From assembly GCA_024710905.1 (NCBI GenBank), contig JANJTV010000154.1, positions 1 to 35,231 of the forward strand: DNA of 35,231 nucleotides, read 5' to 3'. Positions within the stretch are counted from its first letter, which is position 1, and every line of letters starts with the position of its first letter. A program made the translations under genes and the position numbers. Below are positions 7,387-15,949 of the stretch, piece after piece. The DNA comes from Anaerolineales bacterium. GTDB taxonomy: Bacteria; Chloroflexota; Anaerolineae; Anaerolineales; Villigracilaceae. Under the pieces are notes generated by a model. That model had not been told where the DNA came from. It did no database searches and saw only the letters and a program-made list of their open reading frames with translations.

Positions 7387-9198
7387 TCACGGTGAATTAC
7401 ACGCCCCGCTGGCTGGAATATACCTGCACCCTGCAGCGGAGCAGGCCTGGATATCGCCTGCAAACTGATTACAGGGATCACCTCCTGTTGAAGGCGGCGG
7501 GGTGGGTGTCGGGCAGGCAGGCACCTGTACATCCAGTATCTGGCAGGCAAAGATTTCAGCAACACAGGTGCGAACGATCTCATTCCCCTGCTTATAAGAC
7601 TGGATAATCGTTCCCGGCGGGCAATAAGGGCCATCGCTCGGCAGGGAACAGCAACCTAACCCATCATCATAATTCAGACCTTCCGGGCAAGTCGCAGAGA
7701 TCAGGCAGGCAGAAGGTTGGTTATTAAAATCCTCGCAGTAAGTTGCCTGTGCCAGGGTACAGACCGAATAATCGCCATAATTCGCCTTAAAGTAACCGGG
7801 CGGGCAGGTCCCATCCGGTGCCATCTTCACAGATTCATTATCAATAGGGACACACGATGAACCGTTCGGTGAAATGGACACCTTATAACCCGGCGGGCAT
7901 TTATTACCACCAAACTCGCATTCACCGGTTTGCTTGTTCAATGAGTAACCAGGCGGGCAATATCCCGAAACAACCGGGTCGCCCTGGGTTTCCGTAACCT
8001 TTCCCAGGTTTTCCAGCGTCGGGCAGACATAAATTGTATAAGACTGGTCTGCGCCAATCGAACAATACACCAGCGATGGGTCATTGACATTTAATTTGCA
8101 GGTTACCTCCTGGGTCATAAACCCGCCATTATTGACCACCACATCCTGCCCGGCCAGTTCCCCAAGGTCCAGGTTAAACCCGCCATTTTGACCATCAACG
8201 CAATAGCTGGCTGTTACCGTCACATCAAACGGTTGACCACCCAGAACGGGCTGCTGCCCGCCAGCTACCACTGTTCCCTGGCAAAGCGGTGGCGGGGTGG
8301 GTTCACCCGTCAATACACAGCGAAACCCAAGATCGGCGCGGGCCAGGCTGGGTTCACTGGCAGAACGCAAAGCAATGGCAGATTGATCTGGAGATGTTGT
8401 ATAGCTACTGGAACGCACCACTTTCTGAAGGCCCGTCTCCGGCCCAAGCGGGTTTTCGGCAGGCAACCCGGAAGCATCTTCCGTATACCAGTCATTGACC
8501 CACTCAAACACATTCCCGGCCACATCCACCAGACCATAGGGGCTGGCCCCTTCCAGGCTCACGCCCACCTGCCGGGGGAAGCCCGGCGCTTCACATCCGG
8601 CAAAATTACCCAGCCCGCAGGTCGGTTCTGCTTCGCCCCAAGCATACGTCGCGCCATCCACACCGCGGCCAGCTTTTTCCCATTCGGCCTCGCTGGGCAG
8701 GCGGGCAACAATCCAATCGCAGTACGCGTTGGCCTGCTCCCAATTTACACCAGTCACCGGCCAGTTGGCTTTTTCAGGGTCGTCAAACCAGTATGGCTGG
8801 TTTGTTACTTTTAAGGGCGGCGAGCAAGCCCCGGCAGCCACACACAGGGCATATTGCTGCTGGGTCACTTCGGTCTGGTGAATCCAGAAACCATCCAACC
8901 AGACTGTCCGCGACGGTGAATTATCCTCATCGCCCAGGTCATCCCCCATGATGAAATCCCCGGCTGGCACAAAAATAAAAGTGCTCTGGTCAAACCAGGT
9001 TACTGTCGTACCAGCCGATGGCGGCACGTCAAACGTCCCCAAATCGCTGGCCGCAGAAGATGGCATGGGTACAGTAACAAGCGTTTCTGGGGAACCCATT
9101 GGCTGGTTGGAAGGGGATGTTTCCGATACAGTATCATCACCGGGCAGACTGCAAGCGCTCAACAAAACCAAAATAATACATGCCAAACGGTTCATCAT
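7387..9198 (-). CDS. Lipoprotein with formylglycine-generating-enzyme-like (SUMF1) domain and Cys-rich tail
   Basis: The 603-residue protein starts with a lipoprotein signal peptide whose lipobox is LLSAC (lipidated C16), so it should sit on the outer face of the membrane. A Ser/Thr/Pro linker leads to an FGE-sulfatase domain (about 73-296): FVPAGDFIMG, WIHQTEVTQQQYALC, PVTGVNWEQANAYCDW, RLPSEAEWEKAGRG, YGLVDVAGNVFEWVNDWY and a closing DLGFRCVL. The usual RGGSW is RSSSY, and the paired active-site cysteines of true FGE are not visible, so it is probably a non-catalytic or ligand-binding relative. Residues 305-603 are cysteine-rich and repeat the motif CPPGY/CPPGT four times plus one CPEG, probably stacked disulfide modules. 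The first of two adjacent ATGs has GGAGG five bases upstream. It diverges from the histidine kinase gene. No sulfatase is nearby. Confidence 0.85.
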   Translation of the reverse strand: MMNRLACIILVLLSACSLPGDDTVSETSPSNQPMGSPETLVTVPMPSSAASDLGTFDVPPSAGTTVTWFDQSTFIFVPAGDFIMGDDLGDEDNSPSRTVWLDGFWIHQTEVTQQQYALCVAAGACSPPLKVTNQPYWFDDPEKANWPVTGVNWEQANAYCDWIVARLPSEAEWEKAGRGVDGATYAWGEAEPTCGLGNFAGCEAPGFPRQVGVSLEGASPYGLVDVAGNVFEWVNDWYTEDASGLPAENPLGPETGLQKVVRSSSYTTSPDQSAIALRSASEPSLARADLGFRCVLTGEPTPPPLCQGTVVAGGQQPVLGGQPFDVTVTASYCVDGQNGGFNLDLGELAGQDVVVNNGGFMTQEVTCKLNVNDPSLVYCSIGADQSYTIYVCPTLENLGKVTETQGDPVVSGYCPPGYSLNKQTGECEFGGNKCPPGYKVSISPNGSSCVPIDNESVKMAPDGTCPPGYFKANYGDYSVCTLAQATYCEDFNNQPSACLISATCPEGLNYDDGLGCCSLPSDGPYCPPGTIIQSYKQGNEIVRTCVAEIFACQILDVQVPACPTPTPPPSTGGDPCNQFAGDIQACSAAGCRYIPASGACNSP

Positions 9199-9215
9199 GG
9201 TTGCCTCCAGTAATT

Positions 9216-9245
9216 ATTTTACAGAGAACGGGGGGGCAATTCCAA
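9216..9245 (-). promoter_or_regulatory. Promoter of the SUMF1-like lipoprotein gene
   Basis: On the minus strand TTGGAA (9240-9245), an 18-base spacer and TAAAAT (9216-9221) precede the GGAGG and ATG. The spacer holds a run of seven C. Confidence 0.5.
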
Positions 9246-9325
9246 TGGGTAATTTATATCAATCTCATAACATGCATCGTCCTGCCAAACACCAACATTC
9301 CTCTTATATTCGCCACAGAGGCGGG

Positions 9326-9334
9326 TGATAAAAT
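9326..9334 (+). promoter_or_regulatory. Extended -10 promoter of the histidine kinase gene
   Basis: TGATAAAAT is an extended -10 element (TGnTAAAAT). The ATG follows only 6 bases after the box, and there is no ribosome-binding site, which predicts a leaderless mRNA. Confidence 0.5.
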
Positions 9335-9340
9335 ACTGCC

Positions 9341-10888
9341 ATGCTGCCCGATTTCCGCGTTCGCCAACGAGACTACCTGCTCGAAATTGCCCGCGCCTTG
9401 ACCCAGGAACTGGACCAACAAAAATTGCTGGCCCGCATCCTGCGTATTTCGATTGAAATGCTGGCCGGGCAGGCAGGCTTGATCGCCTTGCGCGAACAAG
9501 GCAGCGAAGGCTGGCGGGTGGCCTCGGCACACGGAATCCCCCCTGCCTTCCTCCGGTACCTTGAGCCACTCCTGGCTGAAGAAAGCGCCGCCGAGTTGAA
9601 CGTGGAAGAACTCAACCGCATGCTCAAAGAGTTGACCTATACGGCCAGCATGGGCCTGCTCAGCGGCACAGGCATCCAGTTGGTGACCCATGGCCAGGTA
9701 ATCGGGGTGATTTTCATCTTCCGCTCCTACCCGGACCTGTTCTCAGCCAACGACAGGCAATTGCTGCAATCCTTTGCCGACCAGGCCGCCATTGCTGTTT
9801 ACAATGCCCAGCTCTATACACAGGTCAGTTATGAAAAACAGCGCCTGGACGCACTGATTGACTCAGCCGCAGACGGCATCCTGATCCTGAACGCCGATCA
9901 CACCATTGAGCGCGTTAACGACGCCTTTGAACGCATCTACGGGAAGACAGATACCGAACTGCGCGGCCTGCGCCATGAAGATGTTGTGCGGTGGGAGCGC
10001 AAACCAGAAGGCCACACGCTGGAAGAAGCCGAAGCCAACGGCTGGCCACTCAGCCCGCAGGCGCATCTTTATGTAGAAGGCGACCTGCAACGCGCCGACG
10101 AAACCCCGCCGTATATTCCTGTCGGCATCACTTACGCTCCCCTGCTCGACCACGAGGGTCGCCTGAAAAACGTCATCGTGACCGTGCGCGATATCACCCA
10201 CTTCCGCACAGCAGACGAGATGAAAGCCACGTTCATCTCCATTGTCAGCCACGAACTAAAAACCCCGGTCGCCCTGATCAAAGGCTACGCTTCCACCCTG
10301 CGGCGTGACGATGCCCGGTGGGACAAACATATCATACAGGATTCGCTGACCGTCATCGAGGAGGAAGCCGACCGCCTGACCAGCATGATCGAAGACCTGT
10401 TGGACGCCTCCCGGCTCCAGGCTGGCGGCCTCTCCCTTAAACGGACAGATATCTCCCTTAATCTGCTCGCCCAACGCCTCGCTGAACGCTTTGCCACCCA
10501 GACCAAAAAGCACACCCTGACAGCCGACTTCCCCGAGGGTTTCCCGGTCATCCTGGCTGACGAAGACCGCATTGAGCAGGTGCTCTCAAACCTGGTCTCC
10601 AACGCCATCAAATATGCCCCCGGAGGCGAGATTAAGGTGATTGGTAAAGTTCATCCGGATCAACTGGTTGTTTGCGTACAGGACGAAGGCCCTGGCATAG
10701 ACCCGCACGACATGCCACACATCTTTGACCGTTTCTACCGCGCCGATAAGGCCGCCCGCAAAACCAAGGGCGCCGGGCTGGGCCTGTACCTGGCACGCGC
10801 CATCATTGAAGCGCACGGTGGACGCATGTGGGTCGACCCGCAAAACAACGGTAAAGGCGCACGCATTTGCTTTTCCCTGCCGCGCTAA
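9341..10888 (+). CDS. Soluble sensor histidine kinase (GAF-PAS-HisKA-HATPase)
   Basis: The 515-residue protein has no membrane segment, so it senses a cytoplasmic or diffusible signal. An N-terminal GAF domain (about 10-158) is followed by a PAS domain (about 165-290, with ILNADHTIERVNDAFERIYG). The dimerisation domain carries the phospho-accepting histidine in SHELKTP (H304). The ATP-binding domain has the N-box SNLVSNAIKYAPGG (about 416-429), the G1 box DEGPGID (448-454), the F-box FDRFYR (462-467) and the G2 box GAGLGLYLAR (477-486). It has no receiver domain, and no response regulator gene lies within several kilobases, so it is an orphan here. Downstream are an M3 peptidase (59 bases away) and a CpXC protein on the same strand; a TAAAAT box in the gap suggests that they may have their own promoter. 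Confidence 0.95.
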   Translation: MLPDFRVRQRDYLLEIARALTQELDQQKLLARILRISIEMLAGQAGLIALREQGSEGWRVASAHGIPPAFLRYLEPLLAEESAAELNVEELNRMLKELTYTASMGLLSGTGIQLVTHGQVIGVIFIFRSYPDLFSANDRQLLQSFADQAAIAVYNAQLYTQVSYEKQRLDALIDSAADGILILNADHTIERVNDAFERIYGKTDTELRGLRHEDVVRWERKPEGHTLEEAEANGWPLSPQAHLYVEGDLQRADETPPYIPVGITYAPLLDHEGRLKNVIVTVRDITHFRTADEMKATFISIVSHELKTPVALIKGYASTLRRDDARWDKHIIQDSLTVIEEEADRLTSMIEDLLDASRLQAGGLSLKRTDISLNLLAQRLAERFATQTKKHTLTADFPEGFPVILADEDRIEQVLSNLVSNAIKYAPGGEIKVIGKVHPDQLVVCVQDEGPGIDPHDMPHIFDRFYRADKAARKTKGAGLGLYLARAIIEAHGGRMWVDPQNNGKGARICFSLPR

Positions 10889-10899
10889 ACATTTGGGGG

Positions 10900-10905
10900 T
10901 AAAAT
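10900..10905 (+). promoter_or_regulatory. Possible -10 box before the M3 peptidase gene
   Basis: TAAAAT lies 42 bases before the ATG, preceded by a GGGGG run and no clear -35. It may allow the peptidase gene to be expressed apart from the kinase. Weak evidence. Confidence 0.3.
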
Positions 10906-10947
10906 TACTTTCTGTGTCCATGACACCCCGAAAGGAAGAATTCACTC

Positions 10948-12747
10948 ATGTCGCAACTGCCCAATCGAGACCAGATCGAACAAAAATACACCTGGAACGC
11001 CGAGAGCGTTTTTACCACCCCGCAAGCCTGGGAAGATGAGATCAAGAGCATCCTGGCAGACCTGCCCGGATTCAAGAAATACCAGGACAAACTGGCTGAA
11101 GGCCCTGCCACCGTGCTGCAAGCCCTGAAAGCCATGGAAGGCCTGATGATTCGCATGTACCGGGCCTACGTCTACGCCGGGTTCTCTTACAGTGTGGATA
11201 CCACCAACCAGGCCGCCGCCGCCATGCAGGGCAAGGCCGCTGGTGTGTATGGCCAGACCCTGGCCACCGTCTCATTTGTTACCCCCGAGCTGTTGGCCAT
11301 CGGGCAGGAAACCCTGGAAAAATGGTCCTCGCAAGAGCCCGGTCTAGCCGTGTATAAGCAGTTCTTCAACAACATGTTCCGAGAGCAGGAACACACCCGC
11401 TCGGCTGAAGTGGAAGAAATCCTTGGCATGCTGGCTGATCCGTTCGATGGCCCTTCCACCACTGCCAGCCTGCTGACGAACGCCGACTTCAAGTTTGCCC
11501 CTGCCGCAGACCAGGACGGCAACTCGCTGGAAGTCTCAGAAGGCACGCTCTGGAAGATTCTTGCCACCAGTGACCGTACGGCCCGTGAAACCGCCTGGAC
11601 CAACTACATGGACCAGCACCTGGCTTACAAGAACACCCTGGCGAGCAATCTGGCAACCTCCATCAAACAATCCGTGTTCCGCAGCCGGGTACGCCGCTAT
11701 AACAATGTGCTTGAAATGTCATTGTATAACAACAACATCCCGACCTCGGTCTTCCATAACCTGCTGGAGACTTTCAAAAAACAACTGCCTGTCTGGCACA
11801 AATACTTTGAGATTCGCAAGCGCATCCTGGGCGTAAACCCGCTCCAACCATACGACATGTGGGCGCCGCTCACTTCCAACCGGGCCAAAATCCCCTTTGA
11901 TAAAGCCGTGGATATGATTGCTGAAGGCCTGCTGCCGTTGGGTAAAGACTATGTCGGCACACTGCGCAACGGCTGTCTCGAAGAACGCTGGGTGGATGTT
12001 TACCCGAACAAGGGCAAACGTACCGGCGCCTTCTCCTGGGGCGCGCCAGGCACACATCCATTCATCATGATGTCTTACACCGATGAAATCTTCAGCCTGT
12101 CCACCCTGGCTCACGAACTTGGCCACTCGATGCACTCGTACCTGACCTGGGAAAACCAGCCGCTGGTCTACTCCGATTACTCGCTCTTCGCCGCCGAAGT
12201 GGCCTCCAATTTCAACCAGGCCATGGTACGCGCCCACCTGCTGCAAACCAACACAGACAAAGACTTCCAGATCTCACTGATCGAAGAAGCCATGGCCAAT
12301 TTCTATCGCTACTTCTTCATTATGCCGACCCTGGCACGCTTCGAGTTGGAAACCCATACCCGCGTCGAGCAAGGCCAGCCTCTGACTGCAGATGCGTTGA
12401 TAAACCTGATGGCCGACCTGTTCAGCGAAGGTTTTGGCAGCAAGGTAAATGTTGACCGCGAGCGCGTCGGCATCACCTGGGCTTACTTCCAGCACCTGTT
12501 CACCGACTACTACGTCTATGCCTATGCCACCGGTATCGCCGGGGCGCATGCACTGGCCGGTCGCATCCTGCGCGACGAACCCAATTCCGTCCAGGACTAC
12601 CTCGGCTTCCTCAAGGCCGGCTCCTCCGATTACCCGCTGAATGTACTCAAACGCGCCGGGGTCGACCTTTCCACCCCGCAGCCTGTTGAAGAAGCCTTTG
12701 CCGTCATGGCAGGCTATGTAGACCGGCTCGACCAGCTCACCAAATAA
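10948..12747 (+). CDS. pepF: M3-family oligoendopeptidase (PepF type)
   Basis: This 599-residue zinc metallopeptidase of family M3B hydrolyses short peptides in the cytoplasm. The zinc motif HELGH is at residues 389-393 (LAHELGHSMHSYL). The third zinc ligand is expected in the following FAAEVASNFNQAM helix. The typical N-terminal helical region (ESVFTTPQAWEDEI...) and the conserved GAFSWGAPGTHPFIMMSY strand just before the active site are present. The length matches the family. There is no signal peptide. AAAGGAAG lies 9 bases before the ATG. The CpXC gene starts only 16 bases after its stop, so the two are very likely cotranscribed. The preceding histidine kinase may be part of the same operon, which would fit peptide or protein-quality sensing, but this is inference. 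Confidence 0.95.
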   Translation: MSQLPNRDQIEQKYTWNAESVFTTPQAWEDEIKSILADLPGFKKYQDKLAEGPATVLQALKAMEGLMIRMYRAYVYAGFSYSVDTTNQAAAAMQGKAAGVYGQTLATVSFVTPELLAIGQETLEKWSSQEPGLAVYKQFFNNMFREQEHTRSAEVEEILGMLADPFDGPSTTASLLTNADFKFAPAADQDGNSLEVSEGTLWKILATSDRTARETAWTNYMDQHLAYKNTLASNLATSIKQSVFRSRVRRYNNVLEMSLYNNNIPTSVFHNLLETFKKQLPVWHKYFEIRKRILGVNPLQPYDMWAPLTSNRAKIPFDKAVDMIAEGLLPLGKDYVGTLRNGCLEERWVDVYPNKGKRTGAFSWGAPGTHPFIMMSYTDEIFSLSTLAHELGHSMHSYLTWENQPLVYSDYSLFAAEVASNFNQAMVRAHLLQTNTDKDFQISLIEEAMANFYRYFFIMPTLARFELETHTRVEQGQPLTADALINLMADLFSEGFGSKVNVDRERVGITWAYFQHLFTDYYVYAYATGIAGAHALAGRILRDEPNSVQDYLGFLKAGSSDYPLNVLKRAGVDLSTPQPVEEAFAVMAGYVDRLDQLTK

Positions 12748-12763
12748 TTACAGGATTTTTTGA

Positions 12764-14119
12764 ATGCCCCAAACTCAAATCGCTTGCCCGCGCTGTCGCC
12801 AGGTAATTTCCGCCCATGTGGAACAGCTTTTCGATGTGACCGCCGACCCGGCAGCCAAACAACGCCTGCTGGGAAACCAGTCCAACTATGCGCGCTGCCA
12901 ATTTTGCGGATATGAAGGCCCGCTGGCTACCCCGATCGTTTACCACGATAACGAAAAAGAACTCCTGCTGACATTTTTCCCCTCCGAGTTGGGGCTTCCT
13001 GTCAACGAACAGGAGAAACTGGTCGGCCCGCTCATCAGCCAGGTCACCAACCGCCTGCCGCCAGAAAAGCGCAAAGCCTACTTGTTGCGGCCGCAGAGCT
13101 TCCTCACGCACCAATCCTTGCTGGAGCGCATCCTTGAAGCAGACGGTGTCAGCAAGGAATCCATCAACGACCAGCAAAAACGCATTGGCCTGATCCAGCG
13201 CCTGCTCCAGATCACCACACCCGACGTACGGATCGAGATCATCAAACAGGAAGCCGCCCTCCTGGACGAGACCTTCTTTGCCTTGTTCAATCGGTTAATC
13301 GAAAGCGCCCTGGCACAGGGACAACAACAAATGGCCCAGGCGCTCAGCGGCCTTCAAAATGAATTACTTGACCACTCCGAATACGGCCAGAAACTCAAAT
13401 CCCAGTTCACTGAACTGGAAGAAGCTGTCAAGACCCTGCAAGCCGCTGGCCAGGGCTTAACCCGCGAAAAACTGCTTGAGATCTTCATCGAAGCACCCAG
13501 TGAAGAACGCCTGAAAGCCCTGGTTTCCATGACCCGCAACGGTCTGGATTACTCCTTCTTCCAGATCCTGACCGAGCGCATCGACGCAGCCAGCGGCGAC
13601 GAAAAACAAAAGCTGGAGGACCTGCGTTCCAGGTTGTTGGACTTCACCAACCAGATCGACAAGGCCATGGAAGAACAAATGAAGGCCGCTGACGCTTTTA
13701 TTGAAAGCATCCTGGCCGCGCCAGACATTACCCAGGCAACCGCCCAGAACATGAACCAATTCAACGAAATGGTCGTCCAGGTACTGGAAACCAAACTGCG
13801 TGAAGCCAGCCAGAAGCAGGATGGTGACCGGCTGCAAAAACTCCAACAAATGGTCATGGTGCTCCAGCAGGCGAGCACCCCGCCCGAGATCGGTTTCATC
13901 CAGGACTTGATGGATGCGCCAGACGAGGCCGCAATCGATAAGATGCTCACCGAACGCGAAGGTGAGATCAGCGAACAAATGACCGGTATGATTGCCTCAT
14001 TGATGCAGCAAATGGAAGGCCAGCAGGAACAAAACCCCGAGGCTGCTGGCATGCTCAAGAAACTGGACGGCGTCTACAAAGCCATTCTGAAATTCCAGAT
14101 GAAGAAGAATATGCAATAA
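12764..14119 (+). CDS. CpXC-domain protein with long helical region
   Basis: The N-terminus carries two CxxC-type zinc-binding pairs: CPRC (C8, C11) and CQFC (C45, C48), followed by YEGPLATPIVYHDNEKELLLTFFP. This is the pattern of the CpXC domain (Pfam PF14353), a family of unknown function. Residues 130-451 are almost entirely helical, rich in Gln, Glu, Leu and Met, with likely coiled coils, and include a Gln/Met-rich stretch near residue 400. There is no signal peptide or membrane segment. AGGA lies about 7 bases before the ATG. It is the last gene of the histidine kinase-peptidase-CpXC run and ends at a strong terminator. The role is unknown; a zinc-ribbon with a helical bundle suggests a scaffold or protein-binding function. 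Confidence 0.82.
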   Translation: MPQTQIACPRCRQVISAHVEQLFDVTADPAAKQRLLGNQSNYARCQFCGYEGPLATPIVYHDNEKELLLTFFPSELGLPVNEQEKLVGPLISQVTNRLPPEKRKAYLLRPQSFLTHQSLLERILEADGVSKESINDQQKRIGLIQRLLQITTPDVRIEIIKQEAALLDETFFALFNRLIESALAQGQQQMAQALSGLQNELLDHSEYGQKLKSQFTELEEAVKTLQAAGQGLTREKLLEIFIEAPSEERLKALVSMTRNGLDYSFFQILTERIDAASGDEKQKLEDLRSRLLDFTNQIDKAMEEQMKAADAFIESILAAPDITQATAQNMNQFNEMVVQVLETKLREASQKQDGDRLQKLQQMVMVLQQASTPPEIGFIQDLMDAPDEAAIDKMLTEREGEISEQMTGMIASLMQQMEGQQEQNPEAAGMLKKLDGVYKAILKFQMKKNMQ

Positions 14120-14120
14120 A

Positions 14121-14154
14121 AAAAGGGCATCTCTTACTTATGAGATGCCCTTTT
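14121..14154. terminator. Bidirectional terminator between CpXC and FHA genes
   Basis: The perfect 13-bp inverted repeat AAAAGGGCATCTC / GAGATGCCCTTTT has an 8-base loop. It begins right after the CpXC stop and precedes the stop of the minus-strand FHA gene. A-runs and T-runs on both sides make it suitable for both strands. Confidence 0.88.
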
Positions 14155-14167
14155 CATTTAGCACGAA

Positions 14168-14818
14168 CTACGTTGGCGGGTTATCCAAACGGATGCCATG
14201 CCCGCGCACCGTAACAATAAACTCATGCGTATTATCCATCTCCGCCAAGCGGTCACGCAGGCGGCGGATGAGCGCATCCAGCGCCTGGTCAGACACCCCG
14301 GCAGACTGGTCGTCCCCCCAGGCCGCGTTGACCAATTCCGCACGAGTAACCACCTGGCCCTGGCGGTGGTACAAAATGGAAAGCAAGTGAAATTGCAGTG
14401 CGGAAAGCGAAGGGCTCAACTGGCGCTGGTTCACCCACACCTGCCGTGAACGATCATCCAGCAGCAAGCGGCCATTGCGTACTGGCAACGATTCCAGCGG
14501 CATGGTTGCATCCGAACTGACAAACATGAACTCCTGCGCCATCGCCACCCTGAAGGTGTCCCCGTCCTGAAGCACCACGGACCCGGTTAGTAATTCCCCG
14601 TTGTAATATGTGCCATTCTTACTGCCAAGGTCTTCCAGTACTATTCCCTGGGTGTTTGGCGTCAATCGCGCATGGTAACGGGATACCTGCCTGTCCGGGA
14701 TGACAATCTCACAGCCCGGCTCGCGACCCATCACTAAAGGCCCGGCAACCGACCAGCGGTCCCCCTTCAGGGGACCAGTTTGGGCAATCAAGATAGGGGC
14801 ATCAGGGTGATCCAACAT
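14168..14818 (-). CDS. FHA domain fused to OmpR-type winged-helix DNA-binding domain
   Basis: The 216-residue protein joins an N-terminal FHA phosphothreonine-binding domain (about 12-98) to a C-terminal winged helix of the OmpR/PhoB type (about 112-213). FHA residues are clear: GREPGCEIVI, the phosphopeptide-contacting RQVSRYHARL and GSKNGTYYNGE. In the winged helix, LSALQFHLLSILYHRQGQVVTRAELVNAAWG and the recognition helix region VSDQALDALIRRLRDRL can be seen, ending in VRGHGIRL. No receiver domain is present. The likely mechanism is a transcription factor controlled by threonine phosphorylation, as known for mycobacterial EmbR, although the domain order here is reversed. It is transcribed divergently from a Ser/Thr kinase whose gene starts 141 bases away, which points to a kinase-regulator pair. 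GAGG lies 4 bases before the ATG. Confidence 0.9.
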   Translation of the reverse strand: MLDHPDAPILIAQTGPLKGDRWSVAGPLVMGREPGCEIVIPDRQVSRYHARLTPNTQGIVLEDLGSKNGTYYNGELLTGSVVLQDGDTFRVAMAQEFMFVSSDATMPLESLPVRNGRLLLDDRSRQVWVNQRQLSPSLSALQFHLLSILYHRQGQVVTRAELVNAAWGDDQSAGVSDQALDALIRRLRDRLAEMDNTHEFIVTVRGHGIRLDNPPT

Positions 14819-14874
14819 AAAGCCTCGGGGAAGGGCAAAAAAGAAGTGTGTACAAGTTCAATGGAATAATTGTT

Positions 14875-14880
14875 TATAAT
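14875..14880 (+). promoter_or_regulatory. Possible -10 box of the Ser/Thr kinase gene
   Basis: A perfect TATAAT lies in the divergent gap between the FHA regulator and the kinase. The leader to the ATG would be about 73 bases. No convincing -35 is seen. Confidence 0.4.
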
Positions 14881-14959
14881 ATAGCAGAAAAGCGTCCTTC
14901 TGTGCAAAACACGCCGAAATCCATCTGCACAGCCAGAGTCGCCAAAGGGAATTACCAAA

Positions 14960-15949
14960 ATGCCGTTACCGCGCAAAGCAGGAGAATTGCTGCGTGGTCG
15001 CTACCGCATCCTCGAACGCATCGGCCAGGGAGGCATGGGCAACATCTACCTTGCGGAAGATGAACGCCTGAAAGGCCGAAATTGTGCGCTTAAGGAAGTT
15101 GAGCACGACCGCAATCTCCCACACAAAATCCTGGAAGAAGCCCGCGAGCAGTTCCTTCGAGAGGCTACTGTACTTGCGCGTCTCGACCACCCCAACCTGC
15201 CAAAAGTATCCGATTTCTTCTCAATCAACGAACGCGACTACCTGGTGATGGATTACGTTCCGGGCAAAGACTTGCGCACCCTGATGTTGGAAGCCCGCCA
15301 GGAAAACCGGTTTCTCAGTGAACGTAATGTACTGGATTGGACCGCCCAACTTGGTGAAGCGCTGACCTTCCTGCACCGCCAGACGCCTCCCATCGTCCAC
15401 CGCGACATCAAACCCTCCAACCTGAAAATCACCCCGGACGGCGTGATTAAATTGGTGGATTTCGGCCTGGTCAAAGTGCTCTCCCCGGACGAGGAAACCA
15501 TCACCATCATCCAGGGGCAGGGAACGGTTCTTTACACCCCACTCGAACAATACGGCGGCTCGGAAATGCACACCGATGTACGCTCAGATATCTATGCCCT
15601 CGGGGCAACCATTTACCACCTGCTGACCAATTCCCCGCCGGTGGATGCGCGCCAACGGTTCCTCAACCCGGAAAGTCTCACGCCACCCCGCCGTATCAAC
15701 CCGGCCATCAGCCAGCGCACCGAAAAATCCATCCTCTGGGCAATGGAACTTCACCCGGATGACCGCCCCGACTCGGTTGAAAGCCTGCGCCAATACCTGT
15801 TTGGCACCAAAGAACTCCCCTCCCGCCCGCTCAGCAAAGCCCGGCGCGGCACATCCATCCAGGCCTTGCTGGCTCCGCCAGAGAGCATCCTGCTCGGGAT
15901 TTCCACCGTCCTGCTAGTTCTCAGTCTTCTCGCTACGCTGAGTCATTAA
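14960..15949 (+). CDS. Membrane-anchored Ser/Thr protein kinase
   Basis: The 329-residue protein is a PknB-type kinase with a single C-terminal membrane segment (about 309-326) and almost no extracytoplasmic tail, so it is anchored but has no obvious outer sensor domain. Catalytic elements: glycine loop GQGGMGNIY (22-30), lysine in CALKEV (K45), VHRDIKPSN (147-155, catalytic D149), DFGL (167-170), GTVLYTPLEQ in place of the usual GTxxYxxPE (188-197), and DVRSDIYALG (206-215). AAAGGGA lies about 9 bases before the ATG. It diverges from the FHA-winged-helix gene, a plausible phosphorylation target. Its last 36 bases overlap the 3' end of the convergent GH3 gene, an unusual layout with no room for a terminator between them. 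Confidence 0.93.
   Translation: MPLPRKAGELLRGRYRILERIGQGGMGNIYLAEDERLKGRNCALKEVEHDRNLPHKILEEAREQFLREATVLARLDHPNLPKVSDFFSINERDYLVMDYVPGKDLRTLMLEARQENRFLSERNVLDWTAQLGEALTFLHRQTPPIVHRDIKPSNLKITPDGVIKLVDFGLVKVLSPDEETITIIQGQGTVLYTPLEQYGGSEMHTDVRSDIYALGATIYHLLTNSPPVDARQRFLNPESLTPPRRINPAISQRTEKSILWAMELHPDDRPDSVESLRQYLFGTKELPSRPLSKARRGTSIQALLAPPESILLGISTVLLVLSLLATLSH

Noticed and set aside
7387-9198. Annotation as an active formylglycine-generating enzyme
   Set aside because: No paired active-site cysteines or nearby sulfatase were seen; only the fold is supported.
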